From SUP05 sp964577715 (GTDB lineage: Bacteria; Pseudomonadota; Gammaproteobacteria; PS1; Pseudothioglobaceae): a DNA stretch of 64,000 nt. The position numbers and the translations under genes were made by a program. The DNA is taken from NCBI GenBank assembly GCA_964577715.1, contig CAZOAA010000003.1, forward strand, positions 1-64,000. Direction: 5' to 3'. Positions 1 through 8,628 of this stretch are shown here, in pieces; positions within the stretch are counted from its first letter, which is position 1; each line of letters opens with the position of its first letter. The notes beneath the pieces are model-generated. The model did not search any database. It was not told where the DNA came from and worked only from the letters and a program-made list of their open reading frames with translations.

Positions 1-835
1 TATCATCATTAAGTGTCATTGCACTTGTTGGGCAACGAGATGTAATGTTATCAACCACGTAAGCATTACCTTTATCAGCAACCATTGCTTTCCATAAATC
101 TTGGTTAATTTTAATATCGTCTCTCCAGGTACCAATAACTGAGAAGTCGGCACGCTGAATAGAATTCATACAATCGTTACCGCAACCTGAAACCTTGAAC
201 TTCATCTTGTAAGGTAGCGCTGGACGATGCATATCATCTAAAAATGCATTAACCAATGTACGTAATGCTGCTTGCTCGTTAGTATTTGACATTTCACAAC
301 GCGCTGCACCAACACAACTCATACCAGTACGTACTGCTGGGCCCGCACCACCTAAGTCAAAACCATAGTCGTTATAAGCATTAAAAATAGTTTGTGTTGT
401 TTCTTCAGTAGAGCCTTGCAACATAATATCGCCAGACTGACCATGTAATGCAATCAAACCAGAACCGCCGTTATCAACAAACATATCACACATATCTCTT
501 AATAATTGAGAAGTGTAATGATTACCTGCTGGTGGCTGAACACGTAAAGTATGGAATTCACCTGCTGCAGGGAACTTGTAATCACCTTTATCGTCTTTTA
601 ATTCGTTAAAACGAGGAATGATTCCACCACCATAACCAATTACACCAACGGTACCACCTTTCCAGTAACCTTTTTTAGTTACATATGATGTTTCCAATGT
701 GCCTAACACGTCACGCACCATATCGGCACCTGCGTGATCATCAGCTGCTAGTCTCTTAAGGCCAGTTACAAATGAAGGCCATGGACCATTTTCCAACTCA
801 TCAAGGTTGGGAGTATTGTATATCTCTTTTGCCAT
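1..835 (-). CDS. dsrA: Dissimilatory sulfite reductase alpha subunit (5' part; runs off the left edge)
   Basis: Siroheme-[4Fe-4S] sulfite reductase subunit; with DsrB it interconverts sulfide/persulfide and sulfite in the cytoplasm. In an organism of this type it probably runs in the oxidative direction (inference). About 278 codons are visible from the ATG at 835, preceded by GGAGAG. The C-terminal third lies outside the window (the family is usually a little over 400 residues). The cofactor-binding cysteine pairs are readable on the minus strand: CVGAARC (Cx5C) followed later by CGNDC (Cx3C), as in sulfite reductases. It has its own promoter (905-933) and should be the first gene of a dsr operon continuing leftward. 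The family call is firm; the direction of catalysis cannot be read from this fragment. Confidence 0.93.
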   Translation of the reverse strand, partial: MAKEIYNTPNLDELENGPWPSFVTGLKRLAADDHAGADMVRDVLGTLETSYVTKKGYWKGGTVGVIGYGGGIIPRFNELKDDKGDYKFPAAGEFHTLRVQPPAGNHYTSQLLRDMCDMFVDNGGSGLIALHGQSGDIMLQGSTEETTQTIFNAYNDYGFDLGGAGPAVRTGMSCVGAARCEMSNTNEQAALRTLVNAFLDDMHRPALPYKMKFKVSGCGNDCMNSIQRADFSVIGTWRDDIKINQDLWKAMVADKGNAYVVDNITSRCPTSAMTLNDD

Positions 836-904
836 TTTGTCTCTCCAGTATATTTATATAAATCTTCTTGCGTTACTCAAATTAAGAAGATATGAACGGT
901 ACAA

Positions 905-933
905 ATTATACCCGAATACAAGAAATTACCCAA
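905..933 (-). promoter_or_regulatory. Sigma70-type promoter of the dsr operon
   Basis: On the minus strand there is a -35 TTGGGT (928-933), a 17-base spacer and a perfect -10 TATAAT (905-910). Transcription would start near 898, leaving a leader of about 60 bases before the dsrA start. The near-consensus boxes suggest strong expression. No clear operator is visible between the promoter and the gene. Confidence 0.65.
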
Positions 934-965
934 ATTTTTGGCGATATATTAGTGGTATTTTTGAC

Positions 966-981
966 TATCCCTTAGGGGATA
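966..981 (-). terminator. Short hairpin between gltD and dsrA
   Basis: Perfect 6-bp inverted repeat TATCCC/GGGATA with a TTAG loop, 21 bases downstream of the gltD stop and upstream of the dsrA promoter. It lacks a good T run on the minus strand, so it may be a weak terminator, an mRNA 3' stabiliser or an operator. Confidence 0.25.
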
Positions 982-1001
982 TAAAAGACAATAAATTATG
1001 A

Positions 1002-2441
1002 TTATTTATGCGTTAAATACTGATCAACTTGCTTAGCAACTCCGCGCCCTTCATTAATAGCCCATACAACTAATGACTGACCACGACGACAATCTCCTGC
1101 GGTAAACACACCCTCTTGTGATGTTGTGTATTGGCCATATTCAGCCTTATAATTACCGCGATCATCCAGTTCAATATTAGCATCATCACTTAAATAATGT
1201 TCAGGAGATAAAAAACCCATCGATAATAATACCAATTGCGCATCCCAAGTTTTTTCACTGCCTTTAATTTCAATTAGCTTTCCATCTTTAAAGTCAACCT
1301 TAACTGTATTAAGGCCACTCACTTGATTATTTTTATCTTTAATAAAAGATTTAGTCATTAGATGATACTGGCGCGGATCCTCGCCAAATACCTGCGCCGC
1401 TTCAGCATGACCATAATCTACTCGATAAATTAGTGGCCATAATGGCCAAGGATTATTATCCGCACGCTCAGCTGGCGGCTTACCCATCAACTCAAAATTC
1501 ACAATTGATTTTGCACCTTGACGTAGCGCTGTACCAATACAGTCTGTGCCTGTATCGCCACCACCAATCACAATCACATCTTTACCTTTGGCAGATAAAT
1601 TAGAATTATCTGCCTTACCTGTATCTAACAGGTGTTTGGTATTTTTAGCCAAATATTCCATGGCCAAATGCACACCCTGCGCATCACGGTTATCCACTGG
1701 CAAATCACGTGGCTTGGTTGCACCTGTGGTGAAGATTAAAGCGTCAAAATCCTTTTGTAAATCAGTACTTGTAACATCTTTACCAACATTCACATTAGTA
1801 ATAAATTCAACACCGGAATCTTTCAGTAAATTAACTCGACGATCCACCACGTCTTTACCAAGCTTCATATTTGGAATACCATACATCAACAGCCCACCAA
1901 TACGATCATCACGCTCAAATACAGTAACACTATGGCCAATTTTGTTAAGCTCGTCTGCTGCTGCCAAACCTGCAGGGCCAGATCCTACAATAGCAATCTT
2001 TTTGCCAGTACGGTACTCAACCATATTTGGCTCAATCCAGCCCTCATCAAAACCACGATCAATAATTGATTGTTCAATATTTTTAATCGTAACCGCAGGG
2101 TTATTCATACCAAGCACGCAGGCACCTTCACAAGGGGCAGGGCAAACTCTGCCAGTAAATTCTGGAAAATTATTAGTCTTATGTAGGCGAATTAAAGCCT
2201 CTTGCCATTTATCGTTGTAAACTAGGTCGTTCCATTCTGGAATTAAGTTATCAACCGGACAGCCATTTTCAGATTGACAAAATGGCACACCACAGTCCAT
2301 GCATCTTGCACCTTGCTCTTGCAAATGATTAAGATCATGCTTACCGGTAAAAATTTCGCCATAATCTTTGATACGAAGATCAACTGGACGATAGTCCTCA
2401 GTTTTTCTATCAAATTCTTTAAAGCCGGTTACCTTTCCCAT
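1002..2441 (-). CDS. gltD: Glutamate synthase small subunit family (GltD), FAD/NADPH oxidoreductase
   Basis: 479 residues, the usual GltD length. GltD feeds NADPH electrons through FAD and Fe-S clusters to GltB for glutamate synthesis. The N-terminus carries the cysteine-rich [4Fe-4S] region (CMDCGVPFC and CPAPCEGAC). Two Rossmann motifs follow: [10 protein letters not shown] for FAD and [11 protein letters not shown] for NADPH. The C-terminal FAD-closing motif [15 protein letters not shown] is present. The ATG at 2441 (MGKVTGF) with GAGAG upstream is preferred over an in-frame start 10 codons earlier. No gltB is adjacent: the upstream gene is the divergent rplS. Its position just ahead of dsrA recalls DsrL, a GltD-like dsr protein, but the C-terminal ferredoxin domain of DsrL is absent. 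Confidence 0.88.
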   Translation of the reverse strand: MGKVTGFKEFDRKTEDYRPVDLRIKDYGEIFTGKHDLNHLQEQGARCMDCGVPFCQSENGCPVDNLIPEWNDLVYNDKWQEALIRLHKTNNFPEFTGRVCPAPCEGACVLGMNNPAVTIKNIEQSIIDRGFDEGWIEPNMVEYRTGKKIAIVGSGPAGLAAADELNKIGHSVTVFERDDRIGGLLMYGIPNMKLGKDVVDRRVNLLKDSGVEFITNVNVGKDVTSTDLQKDFDALIFTTGATKPRDLPVDNRDAQGVHLAMEYLAKNTKHLLDTGKADNSNLSAKGKDVIVIGGGDTGTDCIGTALRQGAKSIVNFELMGKPPAERADNNPWPLWPLIYRVDYGHAEAAQVFGEDPRQYHLMTKSFIKDKNNQVSGLNTVKVDFKDGKLIEIKGSEKTWDAQLVLLSMGFLSPEHYLSDDANIELDDRGNYKAEYGQYTTSQEGVFTAGDCRRGQSLVVWAINEGRGVAKQVDQYLTHK

Positions 2442-2501
2442 CGCTCTCAAACACTCAAATATAAAGCACATAATTATGCCATATTTAGCCGATATTATTT
2501 C

Positions 2502-2530
2502 TTGTTTATCGAAAAAAATAACGGTATAAT
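2502..2530 (+). promoter_or_regulatory. Promoter of rplS
   Basis: -35 TTGTTT (2502-2507), 17-base spacer, perfect -10 TATAAT (2525-2530). It lies 35 bases upstream of the rplS GTG start, so rplS here has its own promoter rather than being only the last gene of an rpsP-rimM-trmD operon. Confidence 0.65.
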
Positions 2531-2564
2531 ACGTCTCTTTTCAAGTTTTAGTAGAGGCATAACC

Positions 2565-2915
2565 GTGAATTTAATTGATCAAATTGAAAATGAACAACTA
2601 AGATCAGATATCCCTGAATTTTCATCAGGCGATACGGTTGTTGTACAAGTTAAAGTACGTGAAGGTAATCGTGAAAGATTACAAGCATTTGAAGGTGTTG
2701 TTATTGCCAAGAAAAACCGTGGTTTAGGTTCGGCATTTACTGTTAGAAAAATTTCACACGGTGAAGGTGTAGAAAGAGTATTTCAAACACACTCATCAAT
2801 GATTGACTCTGTTAAAGTGAAACGCCGTGGTAAGGTTCGTCAAGCAAAACTATACTATCTTCGTGGTCTTACAGGTAAAGCGGCTAGAATTAAAGAAAAA
2901 TTGGCTAAAAAGTAA
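2565..2915 (+). CDS. rplS: 50S ribosomal protein L19
   Basis: 116 residues, typical for bacterial L19, which sits at the 30S-50S interface. The protein begins [12 protein letters not shown] from a GTG at 2565, preceded by GTAGAGG. An in-frame upstream extension to 2274 would overlap gltD and has no L19 homology. Family hallmarks include the [26 protein letters not shown] and [12 protein letters not shown] segments. A single-gene transcript is bounded by a promoter on the left and a strong terminator on the right. The usual partners rpsP, rimM and trmD are not next to it in this window. Confidence 0.96.
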   Translation: MNLIDQIENEQLRSDIPEFSSGDTVVVQVKVREGNRERLQAFEGVVIAKKNRGLGSAFTVRKISHGEGVERVFQTHSSMIDSVKVKRRGKVRQAKLYYLRGLTGKAARIKEKLAKK

Positions 2916-2933
2916 GTCTTATATTTTTCCAAT

Positions 2934-2962
2934 AAAAATGCCGGTCAAAACCGGCATTTTTT
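2934..2962 (+). terminator. Rho-independent terminator after rplS
   Basis: Perfect 12-bp stem (AAAAATGCCGGT paired with ACCGGCATTTTT) with a CAAA loop, ending in a T run, 19 bases after the rplS stop. The A-tract on the other arm makes it potentially bidirectional. Confidence 0.9.
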
Positions 2963-2979
2963 ATGCCATAATTTAAATC

Positions 2980-3861
2980 GTGAATAACTCAAAATTAATT
3001 GATAAATTCCTAGATCATTACTGGCTTTCATCAGGTGCTAGTCAAAATACGCTGTCTGCTTATCGATCAGATCTTAAACTATTTTCCAAATGGTTTAATC
3101 AGCCACTAACAAGTGTCAACAATCAAACCATTAAAGATTATTTTGAATATCGTCAATTAAGCTCAATGAGCAGCGCTACTCAATCAAGAATTCTAACTTG
3201 CTTGCGCGCTTTCTTTCATTATTTATTAACAACAAACTTAATTAATCAAGACCCAACTATCAAACTCCATCATCCTAAACAAGTTCAAAAGCTACCTATT
3301 TTTTTAAACATTGATGAAGTCGATCAACTACTAAGTTCACCTGATCAAAAAACAATTTTTGGTCAGCGTGATCGCGCCATGCTTGAGCTACTTTATTCTT
3401 GTGGTCTACGCGTGTCAGAACTAATTAATCTGAGCTATCATAATATCAATCTGAACGAAGAGTACATCCTTATTCACGGCAAAGGCAACAAAGAGCGGGT
3501 TTTACCTATGGGTGAAGTGGCAATGGATTATCTGGCGAATTACGAAAAAAATGCGAGGCCTTATTTACTAAAAACTAACCAGACTGACCATTATTTTTTA
3601 TCTAATCGTGGCACAAATATGTCTCGACAAAACTTCTTTTACATCATTAAAGCTTACGCTAAAAAGGCTAGCATTGACAAACCGCTCTCACCACACACAC
3701 TACGCCATGCATTTGCCACTCACCTTGTACAACAAGGTGCCGATCTTCGAAGTGTACAGCTGATGCTCGGACATAGTGATATTTCTACCACGCAAATTTA
3801 TACACACATCCAGAATACTCAGCTTAAATCTCAGCATTCAAAACACCACCCAAGAGGATAG
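2980..3861 (+). CDS. xerD: Tyrosine recombinase, XerD/XerC type
   Basis: 293 residues, the standard length of Xer recombinases, which resolve chromosome dimers at dif. An N-terminal SAM-like DNA-binding domain (about 5-95) is followed by the catalytic domain. All catalytic residues are present: R154 (CGLRVSEL), K178 (GKGNKER), H249 and R252 (HTLRHAF), H275 (LGHSDI) and nucleophile Y284 (IYTHI). The GTG start has no obvious Shine-Dalgarno sequence and lies 18 bases after the rplS terminator. A CATAAT box just upstream could give a near-leaderless transcript. XerD is favoured over XerC from overall resemblance; with no second copy in view the assignment is not final. Confidence 0.85.
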   Translation: MNNSKLIDKFLDHYWLSSGASQNTLSAYRSDLKLFSKWFNQPLTSVNNQTIKDYFEYRQLSSMSSATQSRILTCLRAFFHYLLTTNLINQDPTIKLHHPKQVQKLPIFLNIDEVDQLLSSPDQKTIFGQRDRAMLELLYSCGLRVSELINLSYHNINLNEEYILIHGKGNKERVLPMGEVAMDYLANYEKNARPYLLKTNQTDHYFLSNRGTNMSRQNFFYIIKAYAKKASIDKPLSPHTLRHAFATHLVQQGADLRSVQLMLGHSDISTTQIYTHIQNTQLKSQHSKHHPRG

Positions 3862-4131
3862 TTGTTTAGCTTTGTCTTTTCCTTTTCTACTTTGTTAACT
3901 TCAAAAAAATATTTAATCGCATAGTAATACCTATGCTCAATCATATTTTTATTGTTGCCGTGTAGAAAGTAAAAATACTTGCAAAAATAACGTAAAAAAA
4001 TTAGGAAATTTTAAGAATGACTACGAATTTACCTAACTTTATTGATTTTTAAGTGTTTTTAATGACTTTTAACTACTAAATATAGACTTTTAGATACTTT
4101 TATCAACTATTCTTCGAAAATTTAGGAAATT
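3862..4131. other. AT-rich gap between convergent xerD and mtnA
   Basis: 270 bases with no credible gene, tRNA or strong hairpin. A 14-base sequence TTAGGAAATTTTAA occurs twice in direct orientation, at 4001-4014 and 4122-4135; the second copy runs into the mtnA stop codon. Short ACTTTTA motifs recur between the copies. Confidence 0.5.
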
Positions 4132-5175
4132 TTAACTTTCAAACAATTTGTTAATTTTCTCAGTAGTAGGGTTAAGAACCACACCTTTTTCAGTGATTAA
4201 TCCCGTCACCAATTCCGCTGGAGTAACATCAAAAGCAGGGTTTCTTACGTTAACCCCTTGTGCCGCCCACTGACACTCACGATAACCGGTTACTTCATCA
4301 ACTGGGCGTTCTTCAATAGGAATATCTTTGCCACTAACAATAGAACGATCAATTGTCGACAAAGGGCAAGCCACATAAAATGGAATATTATGTCTGTTAG
4401 CCAATACAGCTACCATATAGGTACCAATTTTATTGGCAACATCGCCATTGCCAGCTACGCGATCGGTGCCAACAACAATAGCATCTATCTCGCCATGACT
4501 CATTAGATGTCCTGACATATTGTCAGAAATTAAAGTAACTGGAATATTCTCTTGCACCATTTCCCAAGCAGTAAGACGCGCACCTTGTAAAAACGGTCGA
4601 GTCTCATCGGCAATAACAGATATTCTTTTACCTGCTTCTACTGCTGACCTAAATACACCTAGTGCAGTGCCATGCCCAGCTGTTGCTAATGCGCCTGCAT
4701 TACAATGGGTTAATACTCGTGCACCATCTTCTAATAATGCCGCGCCGTTACTACCCATTGTACGATTGATTTGAATATCTTCTCTTTTAATTTCATGAGC
4801 CTCTTCAAGCAAAATATTGGCAATTTCTTTCACTGAACCTTGAGCATTATTCATTACCGATTTCATTCGATCAATTGCCCAAAATAGATTAACAGCAGTT
4901 GGTCGAGACTGTGCTAATACTTCAAACGCCTCTTCCATGCCTTGGGTAAATTCATCACTTTCGGTATCTTGTAACTCAAGGGCTGCAAGCGCTACACCAT
5001 AAGCGGCTGCACAGCCAATAGCTGGTGCCCCGCGTACTACCATGTCACGAATACCATCAGCAACATCAGCAACATTAATATATGAAATATATTTAAAATC
5101 GGCGGGCAATATGCGCTGATCAATCATTTCAAAATGATCTTTATTCCATCTTAAAGTCTCAATATTTTCACTCAT
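4132..5175 (-). CDS. mtnA: S-methyl-5-thioribose-1-phosphate isomerase
   Basis: 347 residues. It isomerises methylthioribose-1-phosphate to methylthioribulose-1-phosphate in methylthioadenosine (MTA) salvage. Family motifs include VVRGAPAIGCAAAYG near residue 47, the catalytic-site segment THCNAGALATAG, and the Asp-containing GTDRVAGNGDVANKIGTY. It lies directly against apt (stop and start adjacent) and ends the run mtnP-apt-mtnA, so it is probably translated from the same message. No mtnB, mtnC, mtnD or mtnE of the full methionine salvage route appears nearby. That, with the adjacent aldolase fusion, points to another fate for its product. Confidence 0.93.
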   Translation of the reverse strand: MSENIETLRWNKDHFEMIDQRILPADFKYISYINVADVADGIRDMVVRGAPAIGCAAAYGVALAALELQDTESDEFTQGMEEAFEVLAQSRPTAVNLFWAIDRMKSVMNNAQGSVKEIANILLEEAHEIKREDIQINRTMGSNGAALLEDGARVLTHCNAGALATAGHGTALGVFRSAVEAGKRISVIADETRPFLQGARLTAWEMVQENIPVTLISDNMSGHLMSHGEIDAIVVGTDRVAGNGDVANKIGTYMVAVLANRHNIPFYVACPLSTIDRSIVSGKDIPIEERPVDEVTGYRECQWAAQGVNVRNPAFDVTPAELVTGLITEKGVVLNPTTEKINKLFES

Positions 5176-5703
5176 TTAATCGCCCTCAAACTCACATTGA
5201 GCAAATACTTTCTGGCCCATAGCCTCTAAACGCGCCCTACCACCAATATCCGGCAAATCAATCACAAAACAACACTCAACCACTTCACCATTCATTTCTT
5301 GCACTAGCTTAACTGCTGCCTCTGCCGTACCACCAGTTGCAATTAAATCATCCACAATCAATACTTTTTCACCAGGGTTAATGGCATCAGTATGAATTTC
5401 AATACGATCAACGCCGTATTCCAACTCATAATCTTGTCCAACAGTCTCAGCAGGTAATTTACCTTGTTTTCGAATTGGTACAAAACCCACACCTAGTAAA
5501 TAAGCTAACGGCGCACCCATAATAAATCCGCGAGATTCAATACCAGCCACTTTATCAATTTTCATGTCTTTATAACGAGCGTGCAACTCATCAATAGAAA
5601 TTCGAAATCCTACTGGGTCCTGCAAAAGTGTGGTGAAATCCCTAAACATAATCCCTTCTTTTGGATAATGCTCTATGGTTCTAATACGTGATTTAATTGG
5701 CAT
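5176..5703 (-). CDS. apt: Adenine phosphoribosyltransferase
   Basis: 175 residues. It converts adenine plus PRPP to AMP. The PRPP-binding motif VLIVDDLIATGGTA is present, preceded by the flexible-loop segment IRKQGKLPAETVGQ. It sits between mtnP (8 bases upstream) and mtnA (adjacent downstream). That fits its role: adenine released by MTA phosphorylase is recycled here while the ribose-phosphate half goes to MtnA. The ATG at 5703 gives the normal length. Confidence 0.95.
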   Translation of the reverse strand: MPIKSRIRTIEHYPKEGIMFRDFTTLLQDPVGFRISIDELHARYKDMKIDKVAGIESRGFIMGAPLAYLLGVGFVPIRKQGKLPAETVGQDYELEYGVDRIEIHTDAINPGEKVLIVDDLIATGGTAEAAVKLVQEMNGEVVECCFVIDLPDIGGRARLEAMGQKVFAQCEFEGD

Positions 5704-5711
5704 AATTACTC

Positions 5712-6590
5712 CTATTGATTTAATGCTCGCCCTGCGACGGCTGATAATTTTTTAACTATGTTTTGATCTCTAGCATCTATTGAGGTAATAATGGCATTAT
5801 CAAGTGCAGTTTTACAATGACACGTTGCACCTTGTGAATCAGCATCAACTGCTGGTGCAACATTTTTAACTAAAGAGCGGGCATTATCAGCATTAGCTAA
5901 TAACACCTTAATAATAGCATCTACAGTTACATTATCATGATCCGGATGCCAACAATCATAATCAGTTACCATTGCTACCGTTGCGTAGCACATTTCTGCT
6001 TCTCTAGCGAGTTTTGCCTCAGGCATATTGGTCATACCAATCACATCACAATCCCAAGAACGATAAAGCTCAGACTCAGCTACTGATGAAAACTGTGAGC
6101 CTTCCATCACTAAATACGTACCGCCACGCACAACATCAATATTGCTATTTTTTGCTGCTAATTCTAGATGCTCTCCCAATCGATTACAAACTGGGTGCGC
6201 CATAGAAACATGAGCTACAAGCCCTGTTTCAAAAAAGCTTTTATTTCTAGCAAAAGTTCGGTCAATAAACTGATCGACAATAACAAATGTACCAGGTTTT
6301 AATTCTTCTTTTAGAGAACCCACTGCACTCACTGAAATAACATCGGTAACACCTGCTCTTTTAAGCGCATCAATATTCGCTTTAAAGTTAATTTCTGATG
6401 GGGGAATACGATGTCCACGACCATGTCGAGGTAAAAATACCATTTGTTGTCCGTCTAGCTCACCAAATAATAATTCATCCGAAGGCTCTCCAAAAGATGA
6501 ATCAACTTTTTCCCAACGAGTGTTACTCAGTCCATCGATATCATAAACACCGCTACCACCAAGAATTCCAAGAATTGTTTTATTGCTCAT
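5712..6590 (-). CDS. mtnP: S-methyl-5'-thioadenosine phosphorylase
   Basis: 292 residues of the PNP/MTAP phosphorylase family. It splits MTA with phosphate into adenine and methylthioribose-1-phosphate. Visible motifs are the N-terminal GILGGSGVYDIDGL, the phosphate site LPRHGRGHRIPP, and the conserved segments EGSQFSS and GMTNMPEAKLAREAE, where the methionine-rich pocket binds the purine. A phosphorylase rather than an MTA nucleosidase means that no MtnK kinase is needed before MtnA. It lies 23 bases after the aldolase/dehydrogenase fusion and 8 bases before apt. Confidence 0.93.
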   Translation of the reverse strand: MSNKTILGILGGSGVYDIDGLSNTRWEKVDSSFGEPSDELLFGELDGQQMVFLPRHGRGHRIPPSEINFKANIDALKRAGVTDVISVSAVGSLKEELKPGTFVIVDQFIDRTFARNKSFFETGLVAHVSMAHPVCNRLGEHLELAAKNSNIDVVRGGTYLVMEGSQFSSVAESELYRSWDCDVIGMTNMPEAKLAREAEMCYATVAMVTDYDCWHPDHDNVTVDAIIKVLLANADNARSLVKNVAPAVDADSQGATCHCKTALDNAIITSIDARDQNIVKKLSAVAGRALNQ

Positions 6591-6613
6591 AATTTTATTT
6601 GTTGTTTATAAAT

Positions 6614-8587
6614 CTAAATTACCCTGTCATTACCACCATCGACAGGTACTTGTGCAGCTGTAGTTTTTGCAAATAAAGCACCACACATCTCAGCTGCAAG
6701 CTCAGCCACGTCTTTACTAGTCACTTCAACTTTCATGACATTATTGGTTTTGTATTCATCAACGCTAAGCCCGTAATGCTTTGCTCTTGATGTTAAAACT
6801 TCATCAGTCCAGATACCTGTATCAAACACTGCATTTGGATGCAAGGTATTAAGTCTAATTCCATCACTTCCCCACTCCATCGCTAACACACGCATCAGTT
6901 GATTGAGTGCTGCTTTAGAAGCTGAATAAGAAGCTGCACCTGGACCTGGAGCTGGCACATTTTTAGAACCAATAATAACAACCCTACCTTTATTTGGAGC
7001 AAGTTTAAGCAAAGGATGAACTTCACGAAGCAAGGTTAAATTTGCATCTAAATTTACTGAAAAAACTTTGCGCCATTCATCAGTATCAAGCTCAGCAACT
7101 GCTTTTCCTCCAGGGAAAATACCAGCGTTCAGTACCACCATATCAATCCCGCCAAAATGACGTACACTCTCTTCTATCATATCTTTAAGTGATTTTTCAT
7201 TGGTTACATCACAAACCAAGCCTAGATAATTATTACTACTTGAAGTGTTTTTAATAGAATCTTCTAAATCAATCCCTACTACTGCACAGCCACGAGCAAG
7301 GAAAGACTCTGCACACGCCTTACCAATACCAGATGCGGCGCCAGTAATTAACACAACTTCCCCTTGGAATTCTGGCGCACTACCGCCTTTTTGTAATTTT
7401 GCTTGCTCAAGATCCCAATATTCAAGATCAAAAATATCAGACGCAGGTAATGCTTGCCATCCACCAAGTTTTTCAGCTCGGAGTATGCACTCCATTGTAT
7501 GCTCGTACAAATCAGCGATAATGCCAATTTCACTCATGTTTTTACCGACTGCACAAAGACCAAAATCCTTGTCTAAAACTACTCTAGGTGCTGAATCAAG
7601 TATGGTTTTCCGATCTTTTGCACTCGGTTCATATTTTTCAAAATATGCTTGGTATGCTTTTGTATATTGTTCAACGTCACGACCAATCATTGGAATGCGT
7701 TTGGTGCGTATAACATGATCTGGTGTTACTGGCCCTCTAGTGGCTATATCTGCAACATCGTCTTGATTAGAAAAATCAGCACCCTGCTTACTGTTGGTTA
7801 AATTAAATAATACTGGATGGCCAACCACTGATGAGATATTACTTCTAAGTTGTGCAACTTCATTTCGCACTGACTCAGACTTTATAACCGCTGATGGTTT
7901 TTTTATTTCCCAAGCATTCTGATTTTTTAAATATTGCTCTGCAAGGTCGACCAACTCAATCATCCTATCGTAAGCTTGCTTCGCTGTATCTCCGAAAGAA
8001 AAAATGCCGTGATTAAGCAACACCATTCCTTCAGTCTTGTCTGTTGCATGCTCGTTAAATAATCGACCTACATCCTTTGCCAAATCAAAACCAGGCATCA
8101 CATAAGGCACAATAACCACTCGATTGCCATAAATCTCTCTAATTCTTTCTTTGCCATTTGATGTATTAGAAATAGTAACAACAGCATCTGCATGTGTATG
8201 ATTAACATACTTAAACGGTAGAATCGCATGCAAAATAGTTTCAACTGAAGGTCCAGGCGCTGATGAATTGGTAAGCTGAGTTTTTAACTCATTCACCATT
8301 TGCGGATCAGAAAGCGAATCTAGCTCAGCAAGTTTAATCATATGCGCCATACGAACAGGTGAGAATCCGGCTTTTTCAATTGAAACTAAATCCCATCCAC
8401 TGCCTTTTACGTAAAGAATTTGCTCATCTTCACCAACAAGGTTTTTTTCAGTAATTTTTACTGAGGTATTGCCACCGCCATGCAAAACTAAAGACGTGTC
8501 TTGCCCAAGTAAACGAGAAGTGTAAACACGCAAAGCTAAATCATCTTTGAATTGCTTTGCATCACTGTTAGACCATAGATTTTTCAT
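6614..8587 (-). CDS. Bifunctional class II aldolase / short-chain dehydrogenase
   Basis: 657 residues in two domains. Residues about 1-400 form a class II (zinc) sugar-phosphate aldolase with catalytic E116 (PSVETILH), zinc ligands H130 and H132 (NHTHAD) and a third His in LLNHGIF. Residues about 425-657 form a short-chain dehydrogenase with the nucleotide motif TGAASGIGKA and catalytic YSASK. Characterised members of this fusion act in rhamnose breakdown (rhamnulose-1-phosphate aldolase plus lactaldehyde dehydrogenase). No rhamnose genes are visible here, but mtnP, apt and mtnA follow in the same run. A plausible substrate is therefore methylthioribulose-1-phosphate, cleaved to DHAP and methylthioacetaldehyde, with the second domain acting on the aldehyde. 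That role is inference. Confidence 0.85.
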   Translation of the reverse strand: MKNLWSNSDAKQFKDDLALRVYTSRLLGQDTSLVLHGGGNTSVKITEKNLVGEDEQILYVKGSGWDLVSIEKAGFSPVRMAHMIKLAELDSLSDPQMVNELKTQLTNSSAPGPSVETILHAILPFKYVNHTHADAVVTISNTSNGKERIREIYGNRVVIVPYVMPGFDLAKDVGRLFNEHATDKTEGMVLLNHGIFSFGDTAKQAYDRMIELVDLAEQYLKNQNAWEIKKPSAVIKSESVRNEVAQLRSNISSVVGHPVLFNLTNSKQGADFSNQDDVADIATRGPVTPDHVIRTKRIPMIGRDVEQYTKAYQAYFEKYEPSAKDRKTILDSAPRVVLDKDFGLCAVGKNMSEIGIIADLYEHTMECILRAEKLGGWQALPASDIFDLEYWDLEQAKLQKGGSAPEFQGEVVLITGAASGIGKACAESFLARGCAVVGIDLEDSIKNTSSSNNYLGLVCDVTNEKSLKDMIEESVRHFGGIDMVVLNAGIFPGGKAVAELDTDEWRKVFSVNLDANLTLLREVHPLLKLAPNKGRVVIIGSKNVPAPGPGAASYSASKAALNQLMRVLAMEWGSDGIRLNTLHPNAVFDTGIWTDEVLTSRAKHYGLSVDEYKTNNVMKVEVTSKDVAELAAEMCGALFAKTTAAQVPVDGGNDRVI

Positions 8588-8602
8588 CGAAATGTATTAT
8601 AA

Positions 8603-8628
8603 ACGATAGACGATAGACGATAGACGAT
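8603..8628. repeat. Heptamer tandem repeat ACGATAG x 3.7
   Basis: Three full copies and one partial copy of ACGATAG lie between greA and the aldolase fusion, with the last bases reaching the greA stop codon. A unit of 7 is not a multiple of 3, but the repeat is essentially intergenic, so slippage would change spacing rather than coding sequence. Confidence 0.8.

Noticed and set aside
1546..2220. Long open frame on the plus strand across gltD
   Set aside because: It is a shadow of the strongly supported gltD coding sequence; its composition is low-complexity Ser/Pro and it has no recognisable motif.
1002..2441. Calling the GltD-like gene dsrL
   Set aside because: The length (479) and the absence of the C-terminal ferredoxin domain fit GltD, not DsrL.
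2274..2564. N-terminal extension of L19 to 2274
   Set aside because: It overlaps gltD, passes through the promoter boxes, and L19 starts at the GTG at 2565.
6614..8587. Rhamnose catabolism as the role of the aldolase/dehydrogenase fusion
   Set aside because: No rhamnose isomerase, kinase or transporter is nearby, while three methylthioadenosine salvage genes are in the same run.
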